A stretch of 20,055 nt of DNA, from the NCBI GenBank assembly GCA_937896295.1, contig CALBME010000043.1, positions 1 to 20,055 on the forward strand, given 5' to 3'. Shown here one piece after another: positions 11,606-19,084 of this stretch. Both the position numbers and the translations under genes were made by a program. Origin of the DNA: an uncultured Micavibrio sp. (lineage in GTDB: Bacteria > Pseudomonadota > Alphaproteobacteria > Micavibrionales > UBA1664). The notes under the pieces were generated by a model. The model made no database searches and was not told where the DNA came from. It saw only the letters and a program-made list of their open reading frames with translations. How positions within the stretch are numbered: the stretch's first letter is position 1; each line of letters opens with the position of its first letter.

Positions 11606-12757
11606 TTAGGCAGCTTCGGTCGTTTTTAAAGGGGTGGGCAGTTTCGATGCGATTTCCGCGGCCCGCGCTTCCACCTGTTTTACGATGTGGGAGACGATGT
11701 CCTCATCCCCGTCCTGAATGCGGTGATGCTGCTGGCCGTTGAGGTAAATCTGGTGCGTACCCTTGCCGCCGCCGGTCAGACCGATATCGGTCATCAGCGC
11801 CTCGCCCGGGCCGTTGACGACACAGCCGATGATGCTGACCGTCATGGGCGTGGTGATATGCGCGAGACGCTGTTCCAGAACCTCGACCGTCTTGATGACG
11901 TCGAATTGCTGGCGCGCGCAGGACGGGCATGAAATGACGTTGACGCCGCGGTGACGAAGCCCCAGCGATTTCAAAATCTCAAACCCGACCTTCACCTCTT
12001 CCTCCGGCGGGGCGGACAGGGAGACGCGGATCGTATCACCAATGCCCGACCACAGAAGGTTGCCCATGCCGATAGCCGATTTCACGGTGCCGGTACGCAA
12101 GCCTCCTGCCTCGGTAATCCCAAGATGGATGGGATAATCACAGGCTTCGGCCAGCAACTGGTAAGCCGCCGTCGCCATGAACACATCGGATGCCTTGCAC
12201 GAGATTTTGAAATTGAAAAAGTCGTTATCCTCCAGGATACGGATGTGGCGCATGGCGCTTTCCAGCATCGCGTCAGGACACGGTTCGCCGTATTTTTCCA
12301 GCAGGTCGCGTTCGAGGCTGCCGGCATTCACGCCGATGCGGATGGAACAATTGTTGTCCTTTGCCGCCCTGATGACTTCGCGCACGCGTTCTTCGCTGCC
12401 GATATTACCGGGATTGATGCGCAGGCACGCGGCGCCCGCCTGTGCCGCTTCGATCCCGCGGCGGTAATGAAAATGAATATCGGCCACAAGCGGAACGCTG
12501 ACCGCCTTTACGATGTCCTTGAAGGCCGCGGTCGATGCCTCGTCCGGGCAGGATACGCGCACGATATCGGCACCGGCCGCGACGCAGCGGTTGATCTGTT
12601 CGATCGTCGCTTTCGCGTCGCTCGTCAGCGTGTTGGTCATCGTCTGGACGGTGATGGGCGCATCGCCCCCGACCGGGACGGAGCCGACCATGATCTGACG
12701 CGACTTGCGCCGCGCGATGGAACGCCACGGTCGTACGCTGGTGTGATCGGTGGTCAT
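11606..12757 (-). CDS. ispG: 4-hydroxy-3-methylbut-2-enyl diphosphate synthase IspG
   Basis: A 383-residue cytoplasmic iron-sulfur enzyme. It catalyses the penultimate step of the non-mevalonate (MEP) isoprenoid pathway, converting methylerythritol cyclodiphosphate to HMBPP with two electrons from flavodoxin or ferredoxin. The TIM-barrel part begins with the phosphate/substrate motif VQTMTN (37-42) and continues through ADIHFHYRRG (92-101) and RINPGNIG (113-120). The [4Fe-4S] ligands C277, C280 and C312 and the glutamate E319 are present in the arrangement ISCPSCARQQFD and GCVVNGPGEA. Their spacing is the same as in the E. coli enzyme as I remember it. ATG 12757 follows the rodZ-like stop by 2 nt, so the two are co-transcribed. 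The product is required for ubiquinone and for the undecaprenyl carrier of the cell wall. Confidence 0.97.
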   Translation of the reverse strand: MTTDHTSVRPWRSIARRKSRQIMVGSVPVGGDAPITVQTMTNTLTSDAKATIEQINRCVAAGADIVRVSCPDEASTAAFKDIVKAVSVPLVADIHFHYRRGIEAAQAGAACLRINPGNIGSEERVREVIRAAKDNNCSIRIGVNAGSLERDLLEKYGEPCPDAMLESAMRHIRILEDNDFFNFKISCKASDVFMATAAYQLLAEACDYPIHLGITEAGGLRTGTVKSAIGMGNLLWSGIGDTIRVSLSAPPEEEVKVGFEILKSLGLRHRGVNVISCPSCARQQFDVIKTVEVLEQRLAHITTPMTVSIIGCVVNGPGEALMTDIGLTGGGKGTHQIYLNGQQHHRIQDGDEDIVSHIVKQVEARAAEIASKLPTPLKTTEAA

Positions 12758-12759
12758 GA

Positions 12760-13587
12760 TTATTCCGAAGCTGCCGGTTGTTCGGATGTAGATTTAGCAG
12801 GCGCGCCAGAATCTTCAACTTTATATGCGGCAAGCCCCCCAACCGGCAGGTTGCGGACAATCCCCTTACGCCCTTCGAATACGTCGATTTTTTTGCCCGC
12901 CCAGGTGACGGAGACGCCTTCCGCGTTGCCGGTGGACAGGGTCAGGTCGTCCACGTCAGGCGCGGTATAGCTTTCGCCCTTTTTAAGAACGCGGGAAAAA
13001 AGGATTTCATCCGGTTTGTCGCCGGAACGGATTTCCACCCAGCTGGCTTCCTTCGCGGTGACCTTCAACTTGCCCTCGCCCTGCGTGGGGGCGGCTTCCG
13101 TCACGGCGGGCAACGGTGTTTCCGGTTTGGCGGTCTGGGCGGCTTCGACGGGGAGATCGGGCTTGGCCTCGTCACTGCCGCTGAAGGCCCAGAACAGCAG
13201 GCCGATAATGGCCAGCGTGCCGAGCGATGCCGCAACCATCCACCATGCGGGACTGCGCGTTTCAGTCTGGGGAATGGGGAAATTCAGGTCGCGCGCCATG
13301 GTGTGGCCGATGACCTGCGACTTGAACAGGTAGACCATCTTGTCGCTGTCGAGTTTCAGGTATTCGGCATAGGTGCGCACAAATCCGATGGCATAGACAC
13401 GGCCCGGAAGGCGACTGATGTCACCTGCCTCGATCGCGGCCAGGTGTTCCGGGCGGATATTGAGGGATGCGGCCACGTAAGGAAGCTCAAGCCCATACTG
13501 GATGCGGACACGGCGCAGGACCTCACCCACCGGTAAATCGGTGTAGTTGTCCAAGACGTTCCTTTCGACCATCCGCAATTTGAGCAT
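12760..13587 (-). CDS. RodZ-like membrane protein with N-terminal HTH and C-terminal DUF4115 domain
   Basis: Up to 275 residues. Residues 18-85 form a RodZ-type helix-turn-helix (PVGEVLRRVRIQYGLELPYVA, then IRPEHLAAIEAGD and LPGRVYAIGFVRTYAEYL), which in RodZ binds the MreB filament. A single membrane segment spans about 114-135 (WWMVAASLGTLAIIGLLFWAF), so the HTH is cytoplasmic. After an Ala/Pro linker, residues 175-262 resemble the periplasmic RodZ C-terminal domain (GKLKVTAKEASWVEIRSGD ... GESYTAPDV). The role is probably cell-shape control by linking MreB to the wall machinery. The ATG at 13572 (MVERNVLDN) is an alternative start; neither has a clear ribosome binding site. It heads the ispG-prfA-prmC operon and diverges from the gene at 13715. 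Confidence 0.88.
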   Translation of the reverse strand: MLKLRMVERNVLDNYTDLPVGEVLRRVRIQYGLELPYVAASLNIRPEHLAAIEAGDISRLPGRVYAIGFVRTYAEYLKLDSDKMVYLFKSQVIGHTMARDLNFPIPQTETRSPAWWMVAASLGTLAIIGLLFWAFSGSDEAKPDLPVEAAQTAKPETPLPAVTEAAPTQGEGKLKVTAKEASWVEIRSGDKPDEILFSRVLKKGESYTAPDVDDLTLSTGNAEGVSVTWAGKKIDVFEGRKGIVRNLPVGGLAAYKVEDSGAPAKSTSEQPAASE

Positions 13588-13663
13588 AGGGGTATATAGC
13601 CAGATGCGGGCGTATTTTACACAATTAAATCAGCTCGTCCGGCGGTCTTCCACAGGCGAAACC

Positions 13664-13692
13664 TTGACATTTTTTCTTTGCCATAATCTAAA
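13664..13692 (+). promoter_or_regulatory. promoter for the small Cys/His protein gene
   Basis: A perfect -35 TTGACA (13664-13669), a 17-bp spacer and TCTAAA (13687-13692) as the -10. It is followed by GGAG (13700-13703) and the ATG at 13715. The -35 is strong and the -10 matches four of six consensus bases. Confidence 0.6.
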
Positions 13693-13714
13693 TCAGGGCG
13701 GAGCAGGTTTTTTT

Positions 13715-14320
13715 ATGCTGGATATGACCCCGCCGCTGGCAATTACAGGACGCACGAAAATCGTGGGACCATCGCGTGCACCTGTCGATCTGGACGCGTG
13801 GAATGCTGAACCCGTGCGGCGTTCGCATAACTGCCTGAGTTTTGCGCTGGCCGCGATGGGTGCCGGCTGGTCTCTGGCGGGCGACCTTGCCATCAATCAC
13901 TATGCGGAAAACCGTATGCGGCCCCCGCCCCCTATATGGGTCGGCGCGGCACTGAAACGCGACGGGCTGACCCAGATCCACGCCGATGCCGTATCACCGG
14001 GGCGGGGCCACGTGATTTCAGCCTTCGAAAAATGGGATGGCTGGGATTTTCATGTGCGGTATTTAAGTCTGTGCGGGACATGGTTTGAAAAAATCGGCGA
14101 CCTGGAAGCGGGCGTCTGCACGCAGGATGTGCTTAGACATCAAAACACGGCCGGCGAGGCTTATTCATTTGCAGGGTTTTTTACGATACCGGATCAGGGC
14201 GTCGCGGTATTTCACCCCGACATATTGCATCCGATCGAAGACCTGCGCCGCGAAGCGTGGCGCAAATCATCGTCTATTCTGCGCCCTTATCCAGCCCAAA
14301 CGCTGCATGCAGCGCCCTGA
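13715..14320 (+). CDS. uncharacterised protein with Cys/His motifs, possible thiol hydrolase
   Basis: A 201-residue protein without signal peptide or membrane segment. Two motifs stand out: SHNCLSFAL (38-45), with Cys at 40, and WDFHVRYLSLCGTWFEKIGD (110-129), with His at 113. Together they resemble papain-like or NlpC-like folds having NCYxYAL and, later, DyHFYR...GtWSHKpG, where Cys and His are catalytic. The match is by eye and the family was not identified, so a hydrolase role is inference. The frame is open upstream into the rodZ-like gene, but a promoter, a ribosome binding site (GGAG at 13700-13703) and change in composition point to ATG 13715. The last 47 bp overlap the end of lysC on the opposite strand. 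Confidence 0.65.
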   Translation: MLDMTPPLAITGRTKIVGPSRAPVDLDAWNAEPVRRSHNCLSFALAAMGAGWSLAGDLAINHYAENRMRPPPPIWVGAALKRDGLTQIHADAVSPGRGHVISAFEKWDGWDFHVRYLSLCGTWFEKIGDLEAGVCTQDVLRHQNTAGEAYSFAGFFTIPDQGVAVFHPDILHPIEDLRREAWRKSSSILRPYPAQTLHAAP

Positions 14321-15509
14321 CGGCCTTTTCGGCATCACCTTCCGCGATTAATACGCTGATCTTGATTTCCGACGTGCCGATGGCCTGAATGTTGACCTTG
14401 TTATCGGCCAGCGTTTCGAACATCTGCAGCGGCACCTCCGGGTGTGCGCGCATGCCGATGCCGACCACTGACACCTTTGCCACCTTGTCATCGGTGCGGA
14501 TTTCGCGGGCGCCAAGGTCAGCGCCTTCCAGGCTTTTACGCGCACGGGCCAGATCGGTGCGGGGCACGGTGAACGTAATGTCGGTGCGCCCGTCATCGGA
14601 CGCCACGTTCTGGACGATCATGTCGATACTGATCCCGGCTGCGGCCAGGGGGCGCACATAGGACGCCGCGATACCGGGCCTGTCTTCCACCGCGACCAGG
14701 GTTATCTTGGCCTCATCCCGCGAGCAGGTGACGCCCGAGATAACGTGAGATTCCAGCATGTCTTCCTCCTTCACCAGAAGCGTGCCCGGCAATTCAGAGC
14801 CGATGGCGCTTTCCAGACTTGATAATACCTGTAAGTTCATTTCGCATTTCATAGCCAGTTCGACCGAACGGATCTGCAGGACCTTGGCCCCCACCGAGGC
14901 CATTTCCAGCATTTCCTCGAATGCGATTTTTTTGAGTTTGCGCGCTTCCTTCACCATACGGGGATCGGTAGTGTAAACGCCGTCCACGTCGGTATAGATA
15001 TCGCAGCGGTCCGCCTTCAGGGCCGCGGCCAGCGCCACGGCCGAGGTGTCGGATCCGCCCCGGCCCAGCGTGGTGATGCGTCCGTCTTCGGATATGCCCT
15101 GAAACCCGGCAACCACGGGAATTTCGCCGCGCGCAAGGGCGGCGTTGAGCGCCTCCGCCTGAATGTCCTGGATGCGGGCGCGGCCATGGGCCTGGGTTGA
15201 AATGATGCCGGCCTGCCAGCCCTGCCATGAACGGGCATTCAGCCCGCGTTTCTGGAGGGCGATGGCCATAAGCCCAGCCGTCACCTGTTCGCCGGTGGCA
15301 ACCACGGCATCGTATTCGCGCGCGTCATGGTCGGCGGACAGTTCATTACACCATGCGACCAGCTGGTTGGTGACACCGGACATGGCAGAGACGACGACCG
15401 CACATTTATGACCCGCCGCATGCTCGCGCGCGATCTTTTCGGCGGCATTCTCGATGCGCTTCAGATCGGCCACGGATGTGCCTCCAAACTTCATGACAAG
15501 CGTGGACAT
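14274..15509 (-). CDS. lysC: aspartate kinase LysC
   Basis: A 411-residue cytoplasmic enzyme that phosphorylates aspartate, the first step towards lysine, diaminopimelate (cell wall), threonine and methionine. The N-terminal catalytic domain begins with VMKFGGTSV (5-13) and contains VVVSAMSGVTNQL, GRGGSDTSAVALAAAL and the aspartate/ATP-binding YTDVDGVYTTDPR. Two C-terminal ACT domains follow (from about 265 to the end; SRDEAKITLVAVEDRPG and VSVVGIGMRAHPEV), which usually give feedback inhibition by lysine and/or threonine. The frame is open further upstream, but the family start MSTLVMKFGG is the ATG at 15509, with AGGA just before it. Only 18 bp separate this start from the divergent ubiG start, so the promoters overlap coding sequence. 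The 3' end overlaps the neighbouring gene by 47 bp. Confidence 0.96.
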   Translation of the reverse strand: MSTLVMKFGGTSVADLKRIENAAEKIAREHAAGHKCAVVVSAMSGVTNQLVAWCNELSADHDAREYDAVVATGEQVTAGLMAIALQKRGLNARSWQGWQAGIISTQAHGRARIQDIQAEALNAALARGEIPVVAGFQGISEDGRITTLGRGGSDTSAVALAAALKADRCDIYTDVDGVYTTDPRMVKEARKLKKIAFEEMLEMASVGAKVLQIRSVELAMKCEMNLQVLSSLESAIGSELPGTLLVKEEDMLESHVISGVTCSRDEAKITLVAVEDRPGIAASYVRPLAAAGISIDMIVQNVASDDGRTDITFTVPRTDLARARKSLEGADLGAREIRTDDKVAKVSVVGIGMRAHPEVPLQMFETLADNKVNIQAIGTSEIKISVLIAEGDAEKAVRALHAAFGLDKGAE

Positions 15510-15521
15510 TTGTCCTATGTA
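15493..15521 (+). promoter_or_regulatory. possible ubiG promoter inside the lysC 5' end
   Basis: ATGACA (15493-15498), 17 bp, TATGTA (15516-15521). The -10 ends 6 nt before the ubiG ATG, so transcription would start at or next to the start codon. The -35 matches five of six consensus bases, the -10 only three. Confidence 0.4.
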
Positions 15522-15527
15522 TCCCTT

Positions 15528-16220
15528 ATGCGCAAGACAGCGAATGCCCGCGAAATTGAAAACTTCACCACATTGGCAGACCAGTGGTGGGATGAGCAAG
15601 GCCCTATGAAGCCGCTGCACGGTCTGGGGCCGGTGCGGCTACCCATTCTCAAACGCTGGATCGGCGACTTAAAAGGCAAAAAAGTGCTGGATGTCGGCTG
15701 CGGCGGCGGGCTGATCTGTGAGCCGCTGGCGCGTATGGGCGCGAAAGTCACCGGCATCGATGCCGGTGCAGAAAACATTGCCATTGCCCGCGATCACGCC
15801 AAACACTCAGGCCTGAAGATCGATTATCACGCCACCACGGCGGAGGATTTCAAGGGGCAGTTCGATGCCGTTCTGGCGCTTGAGATCATCGAGCATGTCG
15901 ACGACCCCGACCTGTTTGTCGAAAGCCTTGCGCGCCTGACCCGTCCGGGCGGCGTCATCATCATTTCGACCCTGAACCGGAATCTGAAATCGCTGGCGCT
16001 GGCCAAGGTGGCGGCGGAATACATTCTGGGCTGGGTCCCGCGCGGCACGCATGACTGGAAGAAATTCAAAAAACCATCGGAAGTCGCCGCATGGCTGAAC
16101 GCGCATGGCGCCAGGGTCACGGATATGACGGGGCTGATGTTCGATCCGCTGCGCGGCGCGTTCGTCGAAAACCCCAAAGATATCGACGTGAATTATTTTA
16201 TGCGCGCGGTCAAATCGTAA
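15528..16220 (+). CDS. ubiG: ubiquinone biosynthesis O-methyltransferase UbiG
   Basis: A 230-residue SAM-dependent methyltransferase carrying out the two O-methylations of ubiquinone synthesis at the inner membrane. The start has the family pattern NAREIENFTTLADQWWDEQG followed by MKPLHGLGPVRLPIL, the SAM loop is VLDVGCGGGLICEPLARMGA (53-72) followed by VTGIDAG, and later motifs are FDAVLALEIIEHVDDP and RPGGVIIISTLNRN, then the VPRGTHDWKKFKKPSE segment typical of UbiG. Length is normal. The frame is open upstream within lysC antisense, but homology begins at ATG 15528. No Shine-Dalgarno is seen, and a promoter-like sequence ends 6 nt before the ATG, so it may be leaderless. The stop overlaps the end of the following minus-strand gene by 11 bp. 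Confidence 0.95.
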   Translation: MRKTANAREIENFTTLADQWWDEQGPMKPLHGLGPVRLPILKRWIGDLKGKKVLDVGCGGGLICEPLARMGAKVTGIDAGAENIAIARDHAKHSGLKIDYHATTAEDFKGQFDAVLALEIIEHVDDPDLFVESLARLTRPGGVIIISTLNRNLKSLALAKVAAEYILGWVPRGTHDWKKFKKPSEVAAWLNAHGARVTDMTGLMFDPLRGAFVENPKDIDVNYFMRAVKS

Positions 16221-17103
16221 AGGCCGATCCCAGCGCCCCGCCTGCACGCAACAGGTTGATTTCCGTATCCATACGCAACCGGAACATCTTATCCGTTGCT
16301 GTATGCAGGCGGTCATTGAAGGCGCACAGGCTGAAATAGCCGGCGTCGGTCATGGCAGTTTCATCGCTCATCAATGTCACAAGGCGCAAGGACGCCACAT
16401 TCATGTCCTGCATATCGACAGACATCGGGTTTGTGACTTCAAATATCTGGTCGTTAGCGTTGCGCACTACGTCCTTTTCTGTTTCCTCGAACGTCTGCAG
16501 GGCGGATGTGTCGCGGAAGCGCGATTTAAGGGACAATCCACAACCCGACATATTGTCTATGATGTCGGCCCGATAAGCCCCGATCACTTTGACCCGCGCC
16601 TGTACCTGTGCGCATTTGTTATAGACCTCGCCCAAAGTGGCCGGGCCGCACGCCCTGTCCATGGTCAGGGGCTTGCCCAGAAAGTTGCTGCGCTCGATCA
16701 TCTGGATTTCAGCCTCGGTACGCAGCGCCACCATCGTGCTGGCATAAGTGCACAGCAGGTCATGATTGGTGGAAAGGATCTGAAAATTGTCATGCGTGAC
16801 AACAGAGGGATTATCCAGCAGATCCAGCAGTCCCTTTCCAGCGGGCTTGCGTTTCTTGTCCGCCTGCACACGTTCGACCACGTCCATGGCGCGCGGCGCG
16901 ATCTCATCCGAAACTTCTTTGGTGATCTCGATGACGTTCTGCGCCGCATCCTTATTCCTGCCGCGCAGAAAACCGATCATGGCCATGGCACCATTATTGA
17001 GATGGTGAAAAATTTCGCCATGAAGCGCGGCGATCACCCGCTCGCCCAGGCCGACCTGCACGAGTTTGGTGTAATAGTCCGAGAGAGACACTGTCGCCTG
17101 CAT
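16210..17103 (-). CDS. uncharacterised protein with an HxExxHHxNN motif
   Basis: About 297 residues, mostly helical by composition, with no signal peptide or membrane segment. I do not recognise the family. Near the N-terminus ALHGEIFHHLNNGAMAMIGFL (26-46) recalls the histidine-containing dimerisation helix of sensor kinases (HExxHxLNNxLxxI), and the next 60 residues could form the second helix of such a hairpin. No ATP-binding (HATPase) motifs follow. The remaining two thirds contain scattered Cys and Asp/Asn-rich helices, including NMSGCGLSLKSRFRD. A role as a phosphotransfer or scaffold protein is only a suggestion. A TTG start at 17121 is possible, but ATG 17103 is more usual; neither has a good ribosome binding site. 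Its end overlaps that of ubiG by 11 bp. Confidence 0.7.
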   Translation of the reverse strand: MQATVSLSDYYTKLVQVGLGERVIAALHGEIFHHLNNGAMAMIGFLRGRNKDAAQNVIEITKEVSDEIAPRAMDVVERVQADKKRKPAGKGLLDLLDNPSVVTHDNFQILSTNHDLLCTYASTMVALRTEAEIQMIERSNFLGKPLTMDRACGPATLGEVYNKCAQVQARVKVIGAYRADIIDNMSGCGLSLKSRFRDTSALQTFEETEKDVVRNANDQIFEVTNPMSVDMQDMNVASLRLVTLMSDETAMTDAGYFSLCAFNDRLHTATDKMFRLRMDTEINLLRAGGALGSAFTI

Positions 17104-17194
17104 GCCAGTGAATGTGGCCAAACCTATGTTTTATGTCAATTATTTATTGGTGCGGTGCGGGCATTGTTGGGTATGGCGTTAACTTTTACAGCCT

Positions 17195-17200
17195 TATACT
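17195..17200 (+). promoter_or_regulatory. -10 box for the HIG1-etfBA operon
   Basis: TATACT lies 8 nt before the ATG at 17209, with no Shine-Dalgarno between, so the transcript may be leaderless. No good -35 was found at 16-18 bp upstream. Confidence 0.35.
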
Positions 17201-17208
17201 ATTGTTTC

Positions 17209-17403
17209 ATGTCGACTTTCTTCTTCATCCTGACCGCCCTTGCCATGATCGCCGTTCTTTTCACCCTGGTGGGAGGCGTCGCCTCCATGACCAAGGGCGG
17301 CGATTTCAACCAAAAATACAGCAACAAGCTGATGCGCGCCCGCGTCATCCTGCAGGGTCTGGCCCTGCTGTTCTTTGCGCTGGCGATGTTCACCAAACAA
17401 TAA
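17209..17403 (+). CDS. twin transmembrane protein, HIG1 domain
   Basis: A 64-residue inner-membrane protein with two hydrophobic segments (about 4-27 and 46-61) separated by a short loop MTKGGDFNQKYSNKLMRARV (27-46). The NxKYSNKLMRxRVxLQGxAL pattern is the signature of the small HIG1-type proteins of Alphaproteobacteria. Mitochondrial relatives associate with respiratory complexes, so a respiratory-chain role is reasonable by homology and by its position 12 bp upstream of etfB. The reading frame runs far upstream, but that part is antisense of the neighbouring gene. ATG 17209 matches the family's length and start. No Shine-Dalgarno is visible. Confidence 0.88.
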   Translation: MSTFFFILTALAMIAVLFTLVGGVASMTKGGDFNQKYSNKLMRARVILQGLALLFFALAMFTKQ

Positions 17404-17415
17404 GGGGTTCTTCCC

Positions 17416-18165
17416 ATGAAAATTCTGGTCCCCGTTAAAAGGGTCGTCGATTACAACGTCAAAATCCGCGTCAAGGCGGACGGGTCCGGCGTTGATCTGG
17501 CCAACGTCAAGATGTCGATGAATCCCTTCGACGAGATCGCCGTCGAAGAGGCCGTGCGCCTGAAAGAAGCCAAAAAAGCAACCGAGATCGTCGCGGTTTC
17601 CATCGGACCGGCGCAGGCGGCGGATACGATCCGCACCGCCATGGCTGTGGGTGCCGACCGCGGCATCCTTGTCCAGACGGCTGATACGATCGAACCCCTT
17701 GCGGTCGCAAAGATTTTAAAAATCCTGATCGAGAAGGAAAAGCCCGATCTGGTCATCATGGGCAAACAGGCCATCGACGACGACTCCAACCAGACGGGCC
17801 AGATGCTGGCCGCTCTGCTCGGCTGGGCGCAGGGTACGTTCGCATCCAAACTGTCGGTCGATAACGGCAATGCATCGGTCACGCGCGAAGTGGACGGCGG
17901 GCTTGAGACTTTGTCGGTCAAGCTGCCCGCGATTGTCACCACCGACCTGCGCCTCAACACGCCGCGTTATGCGGCCCTGCCCGCCATCATGCAGGCCAAG
18001 AAAAAACCGCTTGAGACGATCGAGTTTGCGACGCTGGGCATCGACGCCACGCCGCGCATGAAAACGATCAAGGTCGAAGAACCCGCGAAACGCAAAGGCG
18101 GGATCAAGGTTGCCGATGTCGATGCACTGATCGACAAACTGAAAAACGAAGCCAAGGTGATTTAA
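17416..18165 (+). CDS. etfB: electron transfer flavoprotein beta subunit EtfB
   Basis: A 249-residue subunit of the soluble electron transfer flavoprotein, which collects electrons from acyl-CoA and other dehydrogenases and passes them to ETF-ubiquinone oxidoreductase. The start MKILVPVKRVVDYNVKIRVK is typical of the family, followed by NPFDEIAVEEAVRLKE, the AMP-binding DDDSNQTGQMLAALLGW segment and, in the second half, TTDLRLNTPRYAALPAIMQAKKKPLE, the EtfB signature. Length is normal. AAGGGG (17402-17407) lies 8 nt before the ATG, overlapping the stop of the HIG1 gene region. etfA follows after a single base, so the subunits are made together. UbiG nearby makes the ubiquinone acceptor used by this pathway. 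Confidence 0.97.
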   Translation: MKILVPVKRVVDYNVKIRVKADGSGVDLANVKMSMNPFDEIAVEEAVRLKEAKKATEIVAVSIGPAQAADTIRTAMAVGADRGILVQTADTIEPLAVAKILKILIEKEKPDLVIMGKQAIDDDSNQTGQMLAALLGWAQGTFASKLSVDNGNASVTREVDGGLETLSVKLPAIVTTDLRLNTPRYAALPAIMQAKKKPLETIEFATLGIDATPRMKTIKVEEPAKRKGGIKVADVDALIDKLKNEAKVI

Positions 18166-18166
18166 C

Positions 18167-19084
18167 ATGGCCATTCTTGTCGTAGCCGAACTGGTTGAAG
18201 GCAAAATCACGCCCGCCACGCTGTCCACCGTAACCGCCGCCACGAAAATCGGCGGTGATATTCACCTGCTTTTTGCGGGGCCGGGTTCAGAGGTTGAATC
18301 CGTGACAGGCGTTTCCAAAAACCTGGTCTGTGAAGATGCCGCCCTGTGCCATCACCTTGCGGAGAATTTGGGCACGCTGGTTGCCAAAGTGGCCAAAGAT
18401 GGCGGTTACAGCCACGTGCTGGCCCCGGCGACATCGTTCGGCAAAAACGTGCTGCCGCGCGTCGCCGCGCTGTTGGACGTTCAGCAGGTGTCGGACATCA
18501 TCGCCGTGGTATCGGCCGATACGTTCGTGCGCCCCATCTATGCCGGCAACGCGCTTGCGACCGTGCAGTCAACGGACGCGGTCAAAGTCATCACCGTCCG
18601 CGGCACAGGTTTTGACGCCGCCACCAAAGGCGGATCGGCCAGCGTCGAGACGGTTGCAGGCACCGGCGATACCGGCCTTACCACCTTTACATCGGCGGAA
18701 CTGTCCAAATCGGAACGCCCTGAACTGACATCCGCCCGTGTTGTTGTGTCGGGCGGGCGCGGCGTCGGCTCGGGCGAAAACTTCAAAATCATCGAGGCGC
18801 TGGCCGACAAGCTGGGCGCTGCCGTGGGCGCATCGCGCGCGGCCGTGGACGCCGGCTTCGTACCGAATGATTATCAGGTGGGCCAGACCGGCAAGGTGGT
18901 GGCACCCGATCTTTATATTGCGGTCGGCATTTCCGGCGCTATTCAGCATCTGGCGGGGATGAAGGATTCCAAGGTCATCGTGGCCATCAACAAGGACGGC
19001 GAAGCGCCGATTTTCCAGGTTGCCGATTACGGTCTTGCAGGAGATCTGTTCACGCTGGTGCCTGAACTGACATCCAAGCTCTGA
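18167..19084 (+). CDS. etfA: electron transfer flavoprotein alpha subunit EtfA
   Basis: A 305-residue FAD-carrying partner of EtfB. The N-terminal half (MAILVVAELVEGK onwards) is the alpha/beta domain. The C-terminal FAD domain has SGGRGVGSGENF (195-206), GASRAAVDAG (221-230) and QVGQTGKVVAPDLYIAVGIS (237-256), followed by GAIQHLAGM and IVAINKDGEAPIF, the EtfA signature. Length is normal and nothing is missing. AAGGTGA within the end of etfB serves as the ribosome binding site. No terminator follows. The last 58 bp are shared with the end of the convergent thioredoxin-like gene. Confidence 0.97.
   Translation: MAILVVAELVEGKITPATLSTVTAATKIGGDIHLLFAGPGSEVESVTGVSKNLVCEDAALCHHLAENLGTLVAKVAKDGGYSHVLAPATSFGKNVLPRVAALLDVQQVSDIIAVVSADTFVRPIYAGNALATVQSTDAVKVITVRGTGFDAATKGGSASVETVAGTGDTGLTTFTSAELSKSERPELTSARVVVSGGRGVGSGENFKIIEALADKLGAAVGASRAAVDAGFVPNDYQVGQTGKVVAPDLYIAVGISGAIQHLAGMKDSKVIVAINKDGEAPIFQVADYGLAGDLFTLVPELTSKL

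Noticed and set aside
11951..12970. 339-residue plus-strand frame opposite ispG and the rodZ-like gene
   Set aside because: Spans two real minus-strand genes and their junction; no domain seen.
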